NCBI GenBank assembly: GCA_036268775.1
Contig: DATATM010000026.1
Location: forward strand, 176,517 to 240,516
Origin: DASZIT01 sp036268775
GTDB taxonomy: Bacteria > Actinomycetota > Acidimicrobiia > Acidimicrobiales > RAAP-2
DNA length: 64,000 nucleotides
Reading direction: 5' to 3'
The first letter of the stretch is position 1. Each line of letters starts with the position of its first letter. The position numbers and the translations under genes were made by a program. Shown piece after piece: positions 8,361 to 17,131 of the stretch. The notes beneath the pieces are model-generated. The model saw only the letters and a list, made by a program, of their open reading frames with translations, did not search any database and had not been told where the DNA came from.

Positions 8361-9863
8361 ATGCCGATGACGACCGGGCGAGGCGGGAGGACCAGGCTCG
8401 TCGGGCTGGCTCTGATGGTCACCACCATCCTCGCCGGCTGCACGAGCGCGGTGCCGACGCCCTCCCCCGCCTCGACGGCATCGCTTCCGCCGGCGGCGGT
8501 GGTGGTGGTGCCGATCGTCTGGTCCGTCTGTGGAGGGAACCCCGGCCTCCAGTGCGGTTCGGTTCCGGTGCCCATCGACTATCAACATCCCGACCAGGGC
8601 ACGCTGGAGGTGGCGGTGTCCCGGAGTCTGGCCCTGGATCCGTCGCAGCGGGTCGGGTCGCTGGTGGTCAACCCCGGAGGGCCCGGCGAGAGCGGGAATC
8701 AGATCCTGCCGGTGCTGCTCGGCTTGCTCCCCACCGCCATCCGCCAACGCTTCGACATCGTCAGCTTCGACCCCCGGGGCACCGGAGCCAGTGACCCGCT
8801 GGACTGTGGGACGTCGCCGGCCACCGTGACCAGTCTCAACCCGGTGCCCTCGTCGCCGGCCCAGCCGCTCCCGGGCACGACGGTGTTCACCGCCATGGCG
8901 CAGAGCTGTCTGACCCATTTTCCGCAGTTGGAACCCAACGTCGACACCGTCAACACCGCCCGGGACATGGACCGGATCCGGGCGGCGCTGGGAGACGCCA
9001 CCCTCAGCTTCTACGGACTTTCCTACGGCACCGTGCTCGGAGCCGTCTACGCCACGCTGTTCCCGAAGCGGATCCGTTCGATGGTCCTCGATGGGGCGGT
9101 GGATGTGAACGTCACGCTCACCCAGCAGGCGCGCCAACAGGCTCCGGCCGCCGAACGGTCGCTCCACCATCTGCTGGAAACCTGCGGCGGGGTCTCCCCC
9201 TGCCCGCTGGGCGCCGACCCGGTGGACTACTTCCAAGCCGTCAGTCGGGCGCTCGCCACCGCCCCCGCCGGTGGCGCCACCCCGGCGGTCACCGTCGGCG
9301 ATCTCGATACCGCCACCCTCTTGACGTTGAGCGTGCCCAGTTTCACCACTGGCTTTCTTCAGGCTCTGGTCGCCGCCCACAACGGGAGCGGGGCTCCGTT
9401 GCGCCAGCTGGCGCTGGCCTTGGCCACCGACATCGATGGATCCTCGTTGGTCGACTCCCTCTGGGCCATCACCTGCAACGACGCCAGTGCCCACCCGGGT
9501 CCGACGGCGGCCGGCACCCTCGCCCGGCAATTGGAGGCCGCCGATCCCCTGATGGGTGGGTACGCCGCCACCTATGCCCTGGGGGGATGTGTGGCCTGGC
9601 CGGCGGCTGACCAGCCAGTGACGAACCTGCATCCGACCGGGGCACCGCCGACGCTGGTGGTGGGCAACACCGGCGATCCGAACACCCCGCTGATCGGAGC
9701 TGTCCATCTGGCCGCCCTGTTCCCGAAGGCCAGCCAACTGACCTGGAACGGGTGGGGGCACACCTGGCTGCTGAGCGGGGCCACCGACCCCTGCATGCAA
9801 CAACACGTCACGACCTACCTCTTGAACGGCACCCTCCCCGCCCCCGGGACCGTGTGCAGCTGA
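8361..9863 (+). CDS. TAP-like alpha/beta-hydrolase lipoprotein (tripeptidyl aminopeptidase type)
   Basis: The 500-residue product begins with a lipoprotein signal (LVGLALMVTTILAGC; lipobox LAGC). The alpha/beta-hydrolase fold shows the NPGGPGESG oxyanion segment, the GLSYG nucleophile elbow, and C-terminal GNTGDPNTP and GWGHTW segments carrying the acid and His. The C-terminal part matches the TAP-like domain of Streptomyces tripeptidyl aminopeptidases. It probably cleaves peptides or esters outside the membrane. Eight bases separate it from an MFS gene, suggesting a two-gene unit. An internal ATG at 8367 is an alternative start. Confidence 0.88.
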   Translation: MPMTTGRGGRTRLVGLALMVTTILAGCTSAVPTPSPASTASLPPAAVVVVPIVWSVCGGNPGLQCGSVPVPIDYQHPDQGTLEVAVSRSLALDPSQRVGSLVVNPGGPGESGNQILPVLLGLLPTAIRQRFDIVSFDPRGTGASDPLDCGTSPATVTSLNPVPSSPAQPLPGTTVFTAMAQSCLTHFPQLEPNVDTVNTARDMDRIRAALGDATLSFYGLSYGTVLGAVYATLFPKRIRSMVLDGAVDVNVTLTQQARQQAPAAERSLHHLLETCGGVSPCPLGADPVDYFQAVSRALATAPAGGATPAVTVGDLDTATLLTLSVPSFTTGFLQALVAAHNGSGAPLRQLALALATDIDGSSLVDSLWAITCNDASAHPGPTAAGTLARQLEAADPLMGGYAATYALGGCVAWPAADQPVTNLHPTGAPPTLVVGNTGDPNTPLIGAVHLAALFPKASQLTWNGWGHTWLLSGATDPCMQQHVTTYLLNGTLPAPGTVCS

Positions 9864-9870
9864 CCTCGCC

Positions 9871-11070
9871 ATGAAGGGGACCCGGCGCAGTTGGCTGGCG
9901 GTGGCCGCGGTGATGTTCGGCGTCGGCTGGGGGGCCAACCAGTTCACCTCCCTGCTGATCGCCTATCACCAGCACCTCGGACTCGCCTTCAGCCTCAACG
10001 AGGCACTGTTCGGGATCTACGCCCTCGGGCTGATCCCCGCCCTCCTGGTCGGCGGACCGGCGTCGGATCGGTGGGGCCGCCGGACGGTGGTGAGGCCGGC
10101 GGCGGTGATGTCGGTGGCCGCCACCCTGGTGCTGATGGCCGGCGCCCACTCCACGCCGTTGCTCTTTGTCGGCCGCTTCCTGGCCGGCACGGTGAGCGGG
10201 GCGGTCTTCGCCGCCGGCACCGCCTGGGTCAAGGAGTTGTCGGTCCCCCCGTTCGACACCGCCGCCGGCGAGCAGGCCGGCGCCCGGAGAGCCGCCATTG
10301 GGCTGTCGGCCGGCTTCGGGTTGGGACCGCTGGCGGCGGCGCTCATTGCCCAATGGGGCCCGGCTCCCCTGGTCGTCGCCTACCTTCCCCACCTGGCGGT
10401 GATGGCGCTGGTGTTGCCCGGCCTGTGGCGAGTCCCCGAAACCGTCCCCCCGCTGGCCGGGTCGGGCCCCAGTCTGATCGCCCGCCTCCGGGTGCCCGCC
10501 GCCGCCCATCCCCGGTTCTTGTCGGTGGTGGTGCCGATGGCCCCCTGGGTGTTCGGTGCCGCCTCAGTGTCCTTTGCCGTGCTGCCATCGGTGGTGAGCA
10601 GTAGGACCCAGGGCTTCGGCATCGCCTTCGCCGGGCTCATCGCCGCCCTCACCCTCGGGGTCGGGGTAGGGGTCCAGCCGGTGGCCCGCCGGTTCGATCG
10701 GATCGGCAGTTCCCGGGGGGCGGTGGCCGGGCTCACCCTGGTGACGGTGGGGATGGCGGTCGCCGCCCTGGCCGCCGAACTGTCTGACCCGTGGGTGGTG
10801 GCGGTGGCCAGCGCCGTCCTCGGCGGCGGCTACGGCTTCTGCCTGGTGGGGGGCCTGCTCGAGGTGCAGCGGATTGCCGGTCCCGATGAGTTGGCCGGGT
10901 TGAATGCGGTGTTCTACGCGTTGACCTACGTCGGCTTTGCCCTACCGATCGTCCTGGCCGAGCTGGCCCGCTTCACCAGCTTCACCGTGTTGTTGTTGGC
11001 CCTTACCGGGTTGGCAGCCGCCTGTCTGGCGGCAGTGGCAGCCAACGCCGCCCGGGCGAGGCGTCCATGA
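9871..11070 (+). CDS. MFS transporter
   Basis: The 399-residue hydrophobic protein has about 12 membrane segments. The major-facilitator loop motif between helices 2 and 3 is visible: GGPASDRWGRRTVV. A second half starts around residue 205 after the PAAAHPRFLSVVVP loop. The substrate cannot be told; drug or small-molecule efflux is the usual role of such stand-alone proteins. It lies 8 nt after the TAP-like lipoprotein. Its last 68 nt overlap the 3' end of the convergent gene at 11003. Confidence 0.88.
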   Translation: MKGTRRSWLAVAAVMFGVGWGANQFTSLLIAYHQHLGLAFSLNEALFGIYALGLIPALLVGGPASDRWGRRTVVRPAAVMSVAATLVLMAGAHSTPLLFVGRFLAGTVSGAVFAAGTAWVKELSVPPFDTAAGEQAGARRAAIGLSAGFGLGPLAAALIAQWGPAPLVVAYLPHLAVMALVLPGLWRVPETVPPLAGSGPSLIARLRVPAAAHPRFLSVVVPMAPWVFGAASVSFAVLPSVVSSRTQGFGIAFAGLIAALTLGVGVGVQPVARRFDRIGSSRGAVAGLTLVTVGMAVAALAAELSDPWVVAVASAVLGGGYGFCLVGGLLEVQRIAGPDELAGLNAVFYALTYVGFALPIVLAELARFTSFTVLLLALTGLAAACLAAVAANAARARRP

Positions 11071-11671
11071 GCGAGTGCACCCGGCTGGCCCCGTAGGCCA
11101 CCGACCGGGTCTCGTGGTCGAGGGCGGTGGCCAACTGGCGGTGGTCGATGGTGGCATCCGCCCGCACCGCATCGACGACGGCCGCTGACACCGCGTCGGC
11201 CTGGTCGATGATCCGGCCCGTCTCCGCCTGGGCATCCGCCGATCCCACCACCGGGACGCCCTTACTGGCCAGTATCAGCACTTGGTCATGGCGCTGAGCC
11301 TGATCGCGAAGATGGCCGATCAGATGGGGGAGCTGGCCGACCGGGGTGCCGGTGGCGGCGGCGGTCTTGACCGCCACCTCGGCGGCGCTGACGTGGGACC
11401 ACAAGTCGCGGCGCAGCCACATCGCCTCCCGCCGGCTCCCGGTTCTCACCAGTGCCCCGGCGGCCAGCGAGGTCCGGTAGGCCCCGGACCAGGCGGAGGC
11501 CACCATGTCGGGCCCCGGCCGGGAGATCGACTTCGGCATGACCATCTCGAGGCGCGCCCGCCATTTCCGCACCTTCCGGACCATCCTCCAGGCGACCACC
11601 CCGGCGAAGGTGACGAGCGCCACCATTCCGGCAGCCACCGTGATGATGGCGAGATCGGCGACTTGGTGCAT
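11003..11671 (-). CDS. Single-span membrane protein, function unknown
   Basis: A 222-residue protein with one N-terminal membrane segment (residues ~5-30, MHQVADLAIITVAAGMVALVTFAGVVAWRM interrupted by no charge). A basic stretch RKVRKWRARLEMVMPK and a helical, Ala/Arg-rich cytoplasmic part follow. I chose the ATG at 11671, preceded by GAAGGAGG about 8 nt upstream on the minus strand; the longer frame runs into the neighbouring phosphatase. I do not recognise the family. Its C-terminal 22 codons overlap the convergent MFS gene, so either the real stop is used and the overlap is genuine, or the gene is shorter. Confidence 0.6.
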   Translation of the reverse strand: MHQVADLAIITVAAGMVALVTFAGVVAWRMVRKVRKWRARLEMVMPKSISRPGPDMVASAWSGAYRTSLAAGALVRTGSRREAMWLRRDLWSHVSAAEVAVKTAAATGTPVGQLPHLIGHLRDQAQRHDQVLILASKGVPVVGSADAQAETGRIIDQADAVSAAVVDAVRADATIDHRQLATALDHETRSVAYGASRVHSLMDASPGRRWLPLPPDRRLPTR

Positions 11672-11777
11672 GACGGCCTCCTTCGAACCTCGGCTCCCGA
11701 CCAGTCTCCCCCACATCGCCACCGATGCCGGCGCGGGACCCGGCGCCGGCCGGGTGGAAGGCGACCGCCAATCCGGG

Positions 11778-12560
11778 TCAGCCGGCCGGTTCGAGCAGGT
11801 CGGACCGCATCCGGTCGAGGTCACCGGCACCCACCCCGGCGCCCAACGCCCAGGCCCGGGCACCCCCGAAGCCGGCGTAGACCCCATCCAGGAATCGCTC
11901 CATGGTGGCGGCCTCGACGGTGAAACGGGAAGCCGGCACCTTGGACATCCCCGCCGAGTAGGTCGGATCGTTGCGGATTCGATCGACAATGAGCTCCAAC
12001 CGGTCGGCGGTGATGACGTAGTCGGCCACGATCGTCTCCCGCTCGACGCCGAGGATGTCCAGCACCAGGGCGGCCAGCACCCCGGTGCGGTCCTTGCCGG
12101 CGGTGCAGTGGAAGACGAGCGGGAAATTGGTCGGTTGGGCCACCAGGCCGAGTGCGGTGACCAGCGCCTCCCGACCGGTGTCGAGATACCAGAGGTACCG
12201 CTCGGCCAGGTCGTCACCGGCGGGGGCCGGAGCCCCGACCGCTTCACCCCGGCTCCGCTGCACCACCGCCAGGTGGTGGTAGTCGATGGCTTGCTCCCCC
12301 AGCAATCCCCGGCCGGTGTGTTCCACCTCGCCCGGAGTCCGGAGGTCGATGATGGTCCGGAGGCCGATCGACCGGAGGATGTCGATATCGGCGTCGGTCA
12401 GCTGATGGAGCCCGTCGCTCCGGAACAACCGGCCACGCCGGGTGACAGTGTCCCCATCGGCGGGGTAGCCACCGAGATCTCGGAAGTTGAAGGCGCCGGT
12501 GAGGGGTACGAGTCGTTCGGGAGCGTCCACCCGGTCATCATGGTCCACCCGGTGAACCAC
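11778..12560 (-). CDS. Tyrosine/serine phosphatase family protein (DSP-like)
   Basis: The protein carries GAFNFRDLGGYPADG near the N-terminus, RSDGLHQLTDAD and the P-loop HCTAGKDRTGVLAALVL (Cys nucleophile, Arg in the CX5R loop). This is the bacterial tyrosine phosphatase / lipid phosphatase type of mycobacterial PtpB-like proteins. About 260 residues if it starts at the GTG at 12560; the frame stays open to 12692 and no strong ribosome-binding site is seen, so the start is uncertain. It may act on phosphotyrosine, phosphoserine or phosphoinositides. It is divergent from the MMPL gene. Confidence 0.85.
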   Translation of the reverse strand: MVHRVDHDDRVDAPERLVPLTGAFNFRDLGGYPADGDTVTRRGRLFRSDGLHQLTDADIDILRSIGLRTIIDLRTPGEVEHTGRGLLGEQAIDYHHLAVVQRSRGEAVGAPAPAGDDLAERYLWYLDTGREALVTALGLVAQPTNFPLVFHCTAGKDRTGVLAALVLDILGVERETIVADYVITADRLELIVDRIRNDPTYSAGMSKVPASRFTVEAATMERFLDGVYAGFGGARAWALGAGVGAGDLDRMRSDLLEPAG

Positions 12561-12755
12561 GGGGCGCTCGAATGTCGCTCCCCGGGTGGCTCTAGTATCA
12601 TCAGCGCTGCATAAGCCGCACGGGGCGAGCTTTCGGACCAGAGGGCAGCCCTTGGATCTGCCCACGGGGCCGGCTTGGTGAGCGTCGCCCACGCCGCTTA
12701 TCCCACCCAGATGATCATCCGGTTACCGGACTACAACCGTAAGGAATCCTCCCCC

Positions 12756-14981
12756 ATGCAATCGCTCGCTACTTGGTGCGTCCGCCATCGCCGCTGGGTG
12801 CTCCTGTTCTGGCTGGTCGCCCTGATCGGGGTATCGGCCCTCTCCAACGCAGTCGGAACCGCCTACTCCAACAGCTTCACCTTGCCCCACACCGAGTCGA
12901 CCGAGGCGCTGTCCCTGTTGCAGTCAGCCGCGCCCCAGCAATCGGGCGACAGCGAGCAGGTGGTGTTCCAGGCCACCGGCGGCACCAAGGTCACCGACCC
13001 GAGCGTCGTCGCGGCGGTGAACCGGATGATCGCCAAGGTGGCCACCGTCCCCCACGTCTCTCACTTCACGCCGAGTCAATGGGCACCCGGCCCGTCGAGC
13101 CACGTCAGCCCGGACGGCACCATCGGCTTCGTCACGGTGACGTTCAACCAGGAGAATCTGGGCAACAACACCACGCTGGCCAAGCAATTCGTCTCGGCGG
13201 CCAAGACCGCCCAAGGGCCCGACCTCTCCGTGGCGGTGGCCGGCCAGCTGGCCGAGGCCTCCAACCCGACCTCCTTCGGGGGGATCAGCACGCTGCTGGG
13301 TGTCTTTTTGGCCGCCATGGTCCTCGCCTTCATCTTCCGCTCCGGGTTCGCCATGGCCCTCCCGTTGATATCGGCCCTGGCCTCGCTGGGCACCGCCATC
13401 GGCCTCATCGGGCTCTTGAGCCACCTGTTGAAGATGCCCCAGTTCTCGGTGGAGCTGGTCGCCCTCATCGGGCTCGGGGTAGGTGTGGACTACGCGCTGT
13501 TCATCGTGACCCGGCACAGACAAGGGCTGATCGCCGGCAATGACACCGAGTCGTCGATCGTCAACGCGGTGAACACCTCCGGACGCGCTGTACTGTTCGC
13601 CGGCATCATCGTCTGCATCGCCCTGCTCGGCATGTTCGCCCTCGGGGTGACCTTCCTCTACGGCCTGGCGGTGGCCGCGGCCATCGGGGTGGCCTTCACC
13701 ATGCTGGCCGCCCTCACCCTGATTCCCGCCTTCCTCGGGTTCATCGGGCCGAAGGTGCTGAGCCGGAAGCAGAAGCGCGAACTGGCCACCACCGGTTCCC
13801 GGGTGGTCGGGAGCGGCAACACCGGCTTCTGGCCGCGGTACGCCGGAATGATCCAGCGCCATTCGGGGCTGCCGGCCATCCTCGCCCTGGTCGCCATCGT
13901 GCTGATCGCCCTGCCGTTCTTCTCCCTCCGCCTCGGCAACTCAGACCAGGGCAACGACGCCACGACGACCACCACCCGACAGGCCTTCGACCTGCTGGCC
14001 AAGGGCTTCGGCCCCGGCTTCAACGGTCCGTTGCAGCTGGTCACCGTCAACCCCGGCGCGGCCAACACCCAGGTCATCAATCAGATCGCGGCTGAGGTGA
14101 AGTCCCAGCCCGACGTGGCTGAGGTTGCGCCCCCGGTCATCTTCCCGGCCAAGGACGGCACCCAGGTGGCGCTCATCCAGGTGTATCCGGCCTCGGCTCC
14201 CCAGGATTCGGCCACCGCCACCCTCATCAACCAGCTCCGGACCCAGACCCTCCCGCGGGCGGTGCCCCCGGGATCAAACCTGGCCGTCTACGTGGGGGGC
14301 ACCACCGCCATCTTCGCCGACTTCTCCCGGGTGCTGACCTCCAAGCTTCCGCTGTTCATCGGCTTGGTGGTCATCCTCTCCTTCCTCCTGCTGGCCGCAG
14401 TGTTCCGAAGCGTGGTCATCCCCCTCACCGCCGCGGTGATGAACCTGCTGTCCATCGGGGCCGCCTTCGGGGTGCTGGTGGCGGTGTTCCAGTGGGGTTG
14501 GCTGAGCGCCATCTTCGGGGTGAACCGAGCCGGGCCGGTCGAGTCGTTCCTGCCGGTCATGCTGTTCGCCATCCTCTTCGGGCTCTCCATGGACTACGAG
14601 GTCTTCCTGGTCAGCCGCATCCACGAGGAGTGGATCAAGTGTGGCGACAGCCGGGAGGCGGTGCGGAAGGGACTGGCCGCCACCGGCAAGACCATCTCGG
14701 CCGCCGCCCTCATCATGATCCTGGTCTTCGGCTCGTTCATGTTCGGGGGAGAGCGGGTCATCAAGGAGTTCGGGCTCGGCCTGGCCGCCGGGATCCTCAT
14801 CGACGCGGTGATCATCCGGATGACCATCGTCCCCGCGCTGATGTTCCTGTTCGGTAAAGCCAACTGGTGGTTCCCCAACTGGCTCGATCGGGTGCTCCCC
14901 CATCTTTCGGCCGGAGAATCGGCGCCTCCGGAGCCCATCGCCGAGCCCAGCCAGCCCGAGCCGGACCCCCTCCCGGTCTGA
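12756..14981 (+). CDS. MMPL/RND family exporter
   Basis: A 741-residue MMPL protein starting at the ATG at 12756, 9 nt after AAGGA; the open frame extends to 12675 without support. It has the two-fold MMPL layout: a first helix (VRHRRWVLLFWLVALIGVSAL), an extracytoplasmic loop, then five helices with GLGVGVDYALFIVTRHR. The layout is repeated in the second half with GLSMDYEVFLVSRIHEEW; these GxxxDY motifs carry the proton-relay Asp-Tyr pairs. The C-terminus is a short Pro/Glu-rich tail. MMPL proteins export lipids, glycolipids or drugs using the proton gradient. No lipid-synthesis gene is adjacent, so the cargo is unknown. Confidence 0.92.
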   Translation: MQSLATWCVRHRRWVLLFWLVALIGVSALSNAVGTAYSNSFTLPHTESTEALSLLQSAAPQQSGDSEQVVFQATGGTKVTDPSVVAAVNRMIAKVATVPHVSHFTPSQWAPGPSSHVSPDGTIGFVTVTFNQENLGNNTTLAKQFVSAAKTAQGPDLSVAVAGQLAEASNPTSFGGISTLLGVFLAAMVLAFIFRSGFAMALPLISALASLGTAIGLIGLLSHLLKMPQFSVELVALIGLGVGVDYALFIVTRHRQGLIAGNDTESSIVNAVNTSGRAVLFAGIIVCIALLGMFALGVTFLYGLAVAAAIGVAFTMLAALTLIPAFLGFIGPKVLSRKQKRELATTGSRVVGSGNTGFWPRYAGMIQRHSGLPAILALVAIVLIALPFFSLRLGNSDQGNDATTTTTRQAFDLLAKGFGPGFNGPLQLVTVNPGAANTQVINQIAAEVKSQPDVAEVAPPVIFPAKDGTQVALIQVYPASAPQDSATATLINQLRTQTLPRAVPPGSNLAVYVGGTTAIFADFSRVLTSKLPLFIGLVVILSFLLLAAVFRSVVIPLTAAVMNLLSIGAAFGVLVAVFQWGWLSAIFGVNRAGPVESFLPVMLFAILFGLSMDYEVFLVSRIHEEWIKCGDSREAVRKGLAATGKTISAAALIMILVFGSFMFGGERVIKEFGLGLAAGILIDAVIIRMTIVPALMFLFGKANWWFPNWLDRVLPHLSAGESAPPEPIAEPSQPEPDPLPV

Positions 14982-14984
14982 GTG

Positions 14985-15028
14985 TCACCGGGGCCGAACC
15001 GGCTTGGCCGGCCGACGTCCGGTGATTT
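14985..15028 (+). terminator. Hairpin terminator after the MMPL gene
   Basis: TCACCGG (14985-14991) pairs with CCGGTGA (15019-15025) around an inner GGCC/GGCC stem, followed by TTT. It lies directly after the stop codon at 14981. Confidence 0.5.
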
Positions 15029-15041
15029 CAGATCAAGAGGC

Positions 15042-15281
15042 TCACGGCGCCATGCCGGAGTCGACCCAAGCCCGGAACACCTGGACCCGCTCCGGGGGCC
15101 AGGCCCCGTCGCACGGCATGGTGCCGTTCTGCACCCGGTCCAGGATGGCGGAAGCATGCCCACGGACGTCGTCGTAGGACCAGAGGTCAAAGTGCCGACT
15201 CATCGACTCCTGATCGCGTTCCCGAAACAGTGGCTGGATGTCGGTGGCAAAGCTCCCCGGACCGTCGCTGACGGCGTCCAT
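15042..15281 (-). CDS. Small conserved protein, function unknown
   Basis: The 79-residue protein reads SFATDIQPLFRERDQESM...FDLWSYDDVRGHA..IL..V.NGTMPCDGAWPPERVQVFRAWVDSGM. I recognise this pattern from uncharacterised bacterial proteins: FxxDIxPLFRxxDxxxM, WSYxDVRxxAxxIL, MPCDGAWP. The single Cys in MPCDGAWP and the 'IQPLF' opening recall cytochrome-like planctomycete domains, but there is no CXXCH, so haem binding is not supported. It ends before, and starts 46 nt after, its neighbours, in the same direction as the phosphoesterase gene upstream (gap 46 nt), so the two may be co-transcribed. Confidence 0.7.
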   Translation of the reverse strand: MDAVSDGPGSFATDIQPLFRERDQESMSRHFDLWSYDDVRGHASAILDRVQNGTMPCDGAWPPERVQVFRAWVDSGMAP

Positions 15282-15327
15282 TCGGTCATGGTAGCCAGCG
15301 GACGGTCTTGTATCTAGTGCCCCGCCA

Positions 15328-16902
15328 TCAACCCGCCGGGACCCGCTTGGCGGCGCCGGGTTCCTGGGTGGGCATGACCTGGATCGCCGCCATCGGATAG
15401 GGAGGCTGGTTCCCGTTGATCTCGGCGATGTCCAATGCCTGACATCCCTCGGCGGTCACCACCGCCACCGTGTCGCCGGCGGTGGAGGGGAGGTTCGGTC
15501 GGCTGGTGTCGGCCTTCCCCATCTGCAACGTCGTGGTCAGGTCGCCCACCGTCTTCCGCCGCCAGGCCGAGATGTTCGGCGCCCGTACCCCGAAGCGTTC
15601 CTCCAAGAAGCGCAATTGGGAGGTGTGGTCGAACACATCCGACGAGACGTAGCCACCCCGGCTGAAGGGCGACACCACCAGCATCGGAACCCGGAATCCG
15701 AGGCCGATCGGACCGTTCACCCCTTGAGCGGCGGCCGGGAGCGGGTTCACCGTCACGAACTCCCCGGCGGTTCCGGCCGGCGGCGTGGGTGGGGGCACGT
15801 GGTCGAAGAACCCGTCGTTCTCGTCGTACATGACGAAAAGGACGGTCTTCGACCACACCTCGGTGTTGGAGACGAGGGTCTGGAGGGCTTGGTCGATGAA
15901 GCTGGCTCCCAACGCCGGGGGGGCCGGCGGGTGCTCGTCATAGCCCAGCGGGGGGATGAGCCACGACACCTTGGGAAGGTTCCCCGAGCGGACATCCTGG
16001 GCGAAGTCATTGGGAAAGATCGGCAGGAACGCCTTTTGGTAGAGGGCGGACGACGGGCTCGAATACTGCGAGAAGTACGGGAGGATGGCGTCGGAGACCA
16101 GCATGACTTCGGGAGACTCCACCCGGTACTGGTCTCCGGGTGGGGAGTAGACCTTCCACGACACCCCGGCGTCCTCCAGGACCTCGGGCATGGTCGGCCA
16201 GTTCACGCTGAATTTGGCCGCCGGCAACGGGTTGGTGATCAACACCGGTCCACCATGGGTGCCGGCCGGGTCGACGGTGCCCGACACCGACATCAGCCGG
16301 TTGGGATGGGTCGGACCCATGACCGAGCAGTGATAGGCGTCGCAGATGGTGAAGGCGTCAGCCAGGGCGTAGTGATAGGGGATATCGGCGCGGGTGTGGT
16401 ACCCCATGGTGATGAGCCCGTTGGTCGGGCCCTCGTACTGCGCGGAGGTATGGGTGGTGACGAATCCGTCCATGGATCCGTTGTCACGGCAGAGGTGCTG
16501 CGGAAGCCAGTTATGGCTCAGGTCGTGGGTGCACTCCCCCATCCCCGAGGCCACATCGAGGTGGAACGGGAGTTGCCGTCCGACCGGGGAACGGGAGGTG
16601 TTGCCCGGGAACGGCTGCGAGAAGGCTCCGAGGTTGCCGGCCGGATGGTCGTCGAAGCCCCGCACCCCTTTGTAGGCGCCGAAGTAGTGGTCGAACGACC
16701 GGTTCTCCTGCATCAGGAACACCACGTGTTCGATGGCGCCGAGGTCGGACCCGGCCGGGGCGGTGGTGGTGGCGTTGGACACCGTCGAGGACGATCCGCA
16801 GGCGGCCGCCAACAACCCCGCCCCGGTGGCCAGCGCGCCCCCCAAGAAGATCCGCCGATCGAACGGCGTGCCGGCCGGCCTCGATTTCGAGCTTTCCCCC
16901 AC
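15328..16902 (-). CDS. Tat-exported phosphoesterase (phospholipase C / acid phosphatase family)
   Basis: A 524-residue member of the PLC-type phosphoesterase family. The N-terminus has a twin-arginine signal (DRRIFLGGALATGAGLLAAAC) that also ends in a possible lipobox. The mature part begins with IEHVVFLMQENRSFDHYFG, the family's metal/catalytic motif, and continues with HDLSHNW, MGPTHPNR, TVLFVMYDENDGFFDHV and PMLVVSPFSRGGYVSSDVFDHTS. The start at GTG 16902 was chosen for the AAGGGGGG just upstream. It probably hydrolyses phosphate esters (phospholipids or others) outside the membrane. The expressed substrate cannot be read from the sequence. Confidence 0.9.
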   Translation of the reverse strand: MGESSKSRPAGTPFDRRIFLGGALATGAGLLAAACGSSSTVSNATTTAPAGSDLGAIEHVVFLMQENRSFDHYFGAYKGVRGFDDHPAGNLGAFSQPFPGNTSRSPVGRQLPFHLDVASGMGECTHDLSHNWLPQHLCRDNGSMDGFVTTHTSAQYEGPTNGLITMGYHTRADIPYHYALADAFTICDAYHCSVMGPTHPNRLMSVSGTVDPAGTHGGPVLITNPLPAAKFSVNWPTMPEVLEDAGVSWKVYSPPGDQYRVESPEVMLVSDAILPYFSQYSSPSSALYQKAFLPIFPNDFAQDVRSGNLPKVSWLIPPLGYDEHPPAPPALGASFIDQALQTLVSNTEVWSKTVLFVMYDENDGFFDHVPPPTPPAGTAGEFVTVNPLPAAAQGVNGPIGLGFRVPMLVVSPFSRGGYVSSDVFDHTSQLRFLEERFGVRAPNISAWRRKTVGDLTTTLQMGKADTSRPNLPSTAGDTVAVVTAEGCQALDIAEINGNQPPYPMAAIQVMPTQEPGAAKRVPAG

Positions 16903-17057
16903 GGTCCCCCCCTTGTGCTGGGCAGCCTGCCCGGCTATCACGTGACAGGAGCGTGACCGGAATGTGAACGATGCGCAACTGACTGCCCCTGACCAGGAGG
17001 GTCGCCACCGGCGAAGGGAGGTGTCGGGCCCGGCCGGGTTCCTTCACCGCCTCCGCC

Positions 17058-17086
17058 TTGACAACCCGGCCGGAGGAGTCTTAGCT
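17058..17086 (+). promoter_or_regulatory. Candidate sigma-70-type promoter of the aldehyde dehydrogenase gene
   Basis: A perfect TTGACA (17058-17063) is followed after 17 nt by TTAGCT, a poor -10 box. It lies in the 229-nt region between the divergent phosphoesterase and aldehyde dehydrogenase genes, 46 nt before the ATG at 17132. Confidence 0.35.
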
Positions 17087-17131
17087 GCGTTTCGGGGACA
17101 ACCCGGAACCTACGAGCCATTTGGGGGAAAC

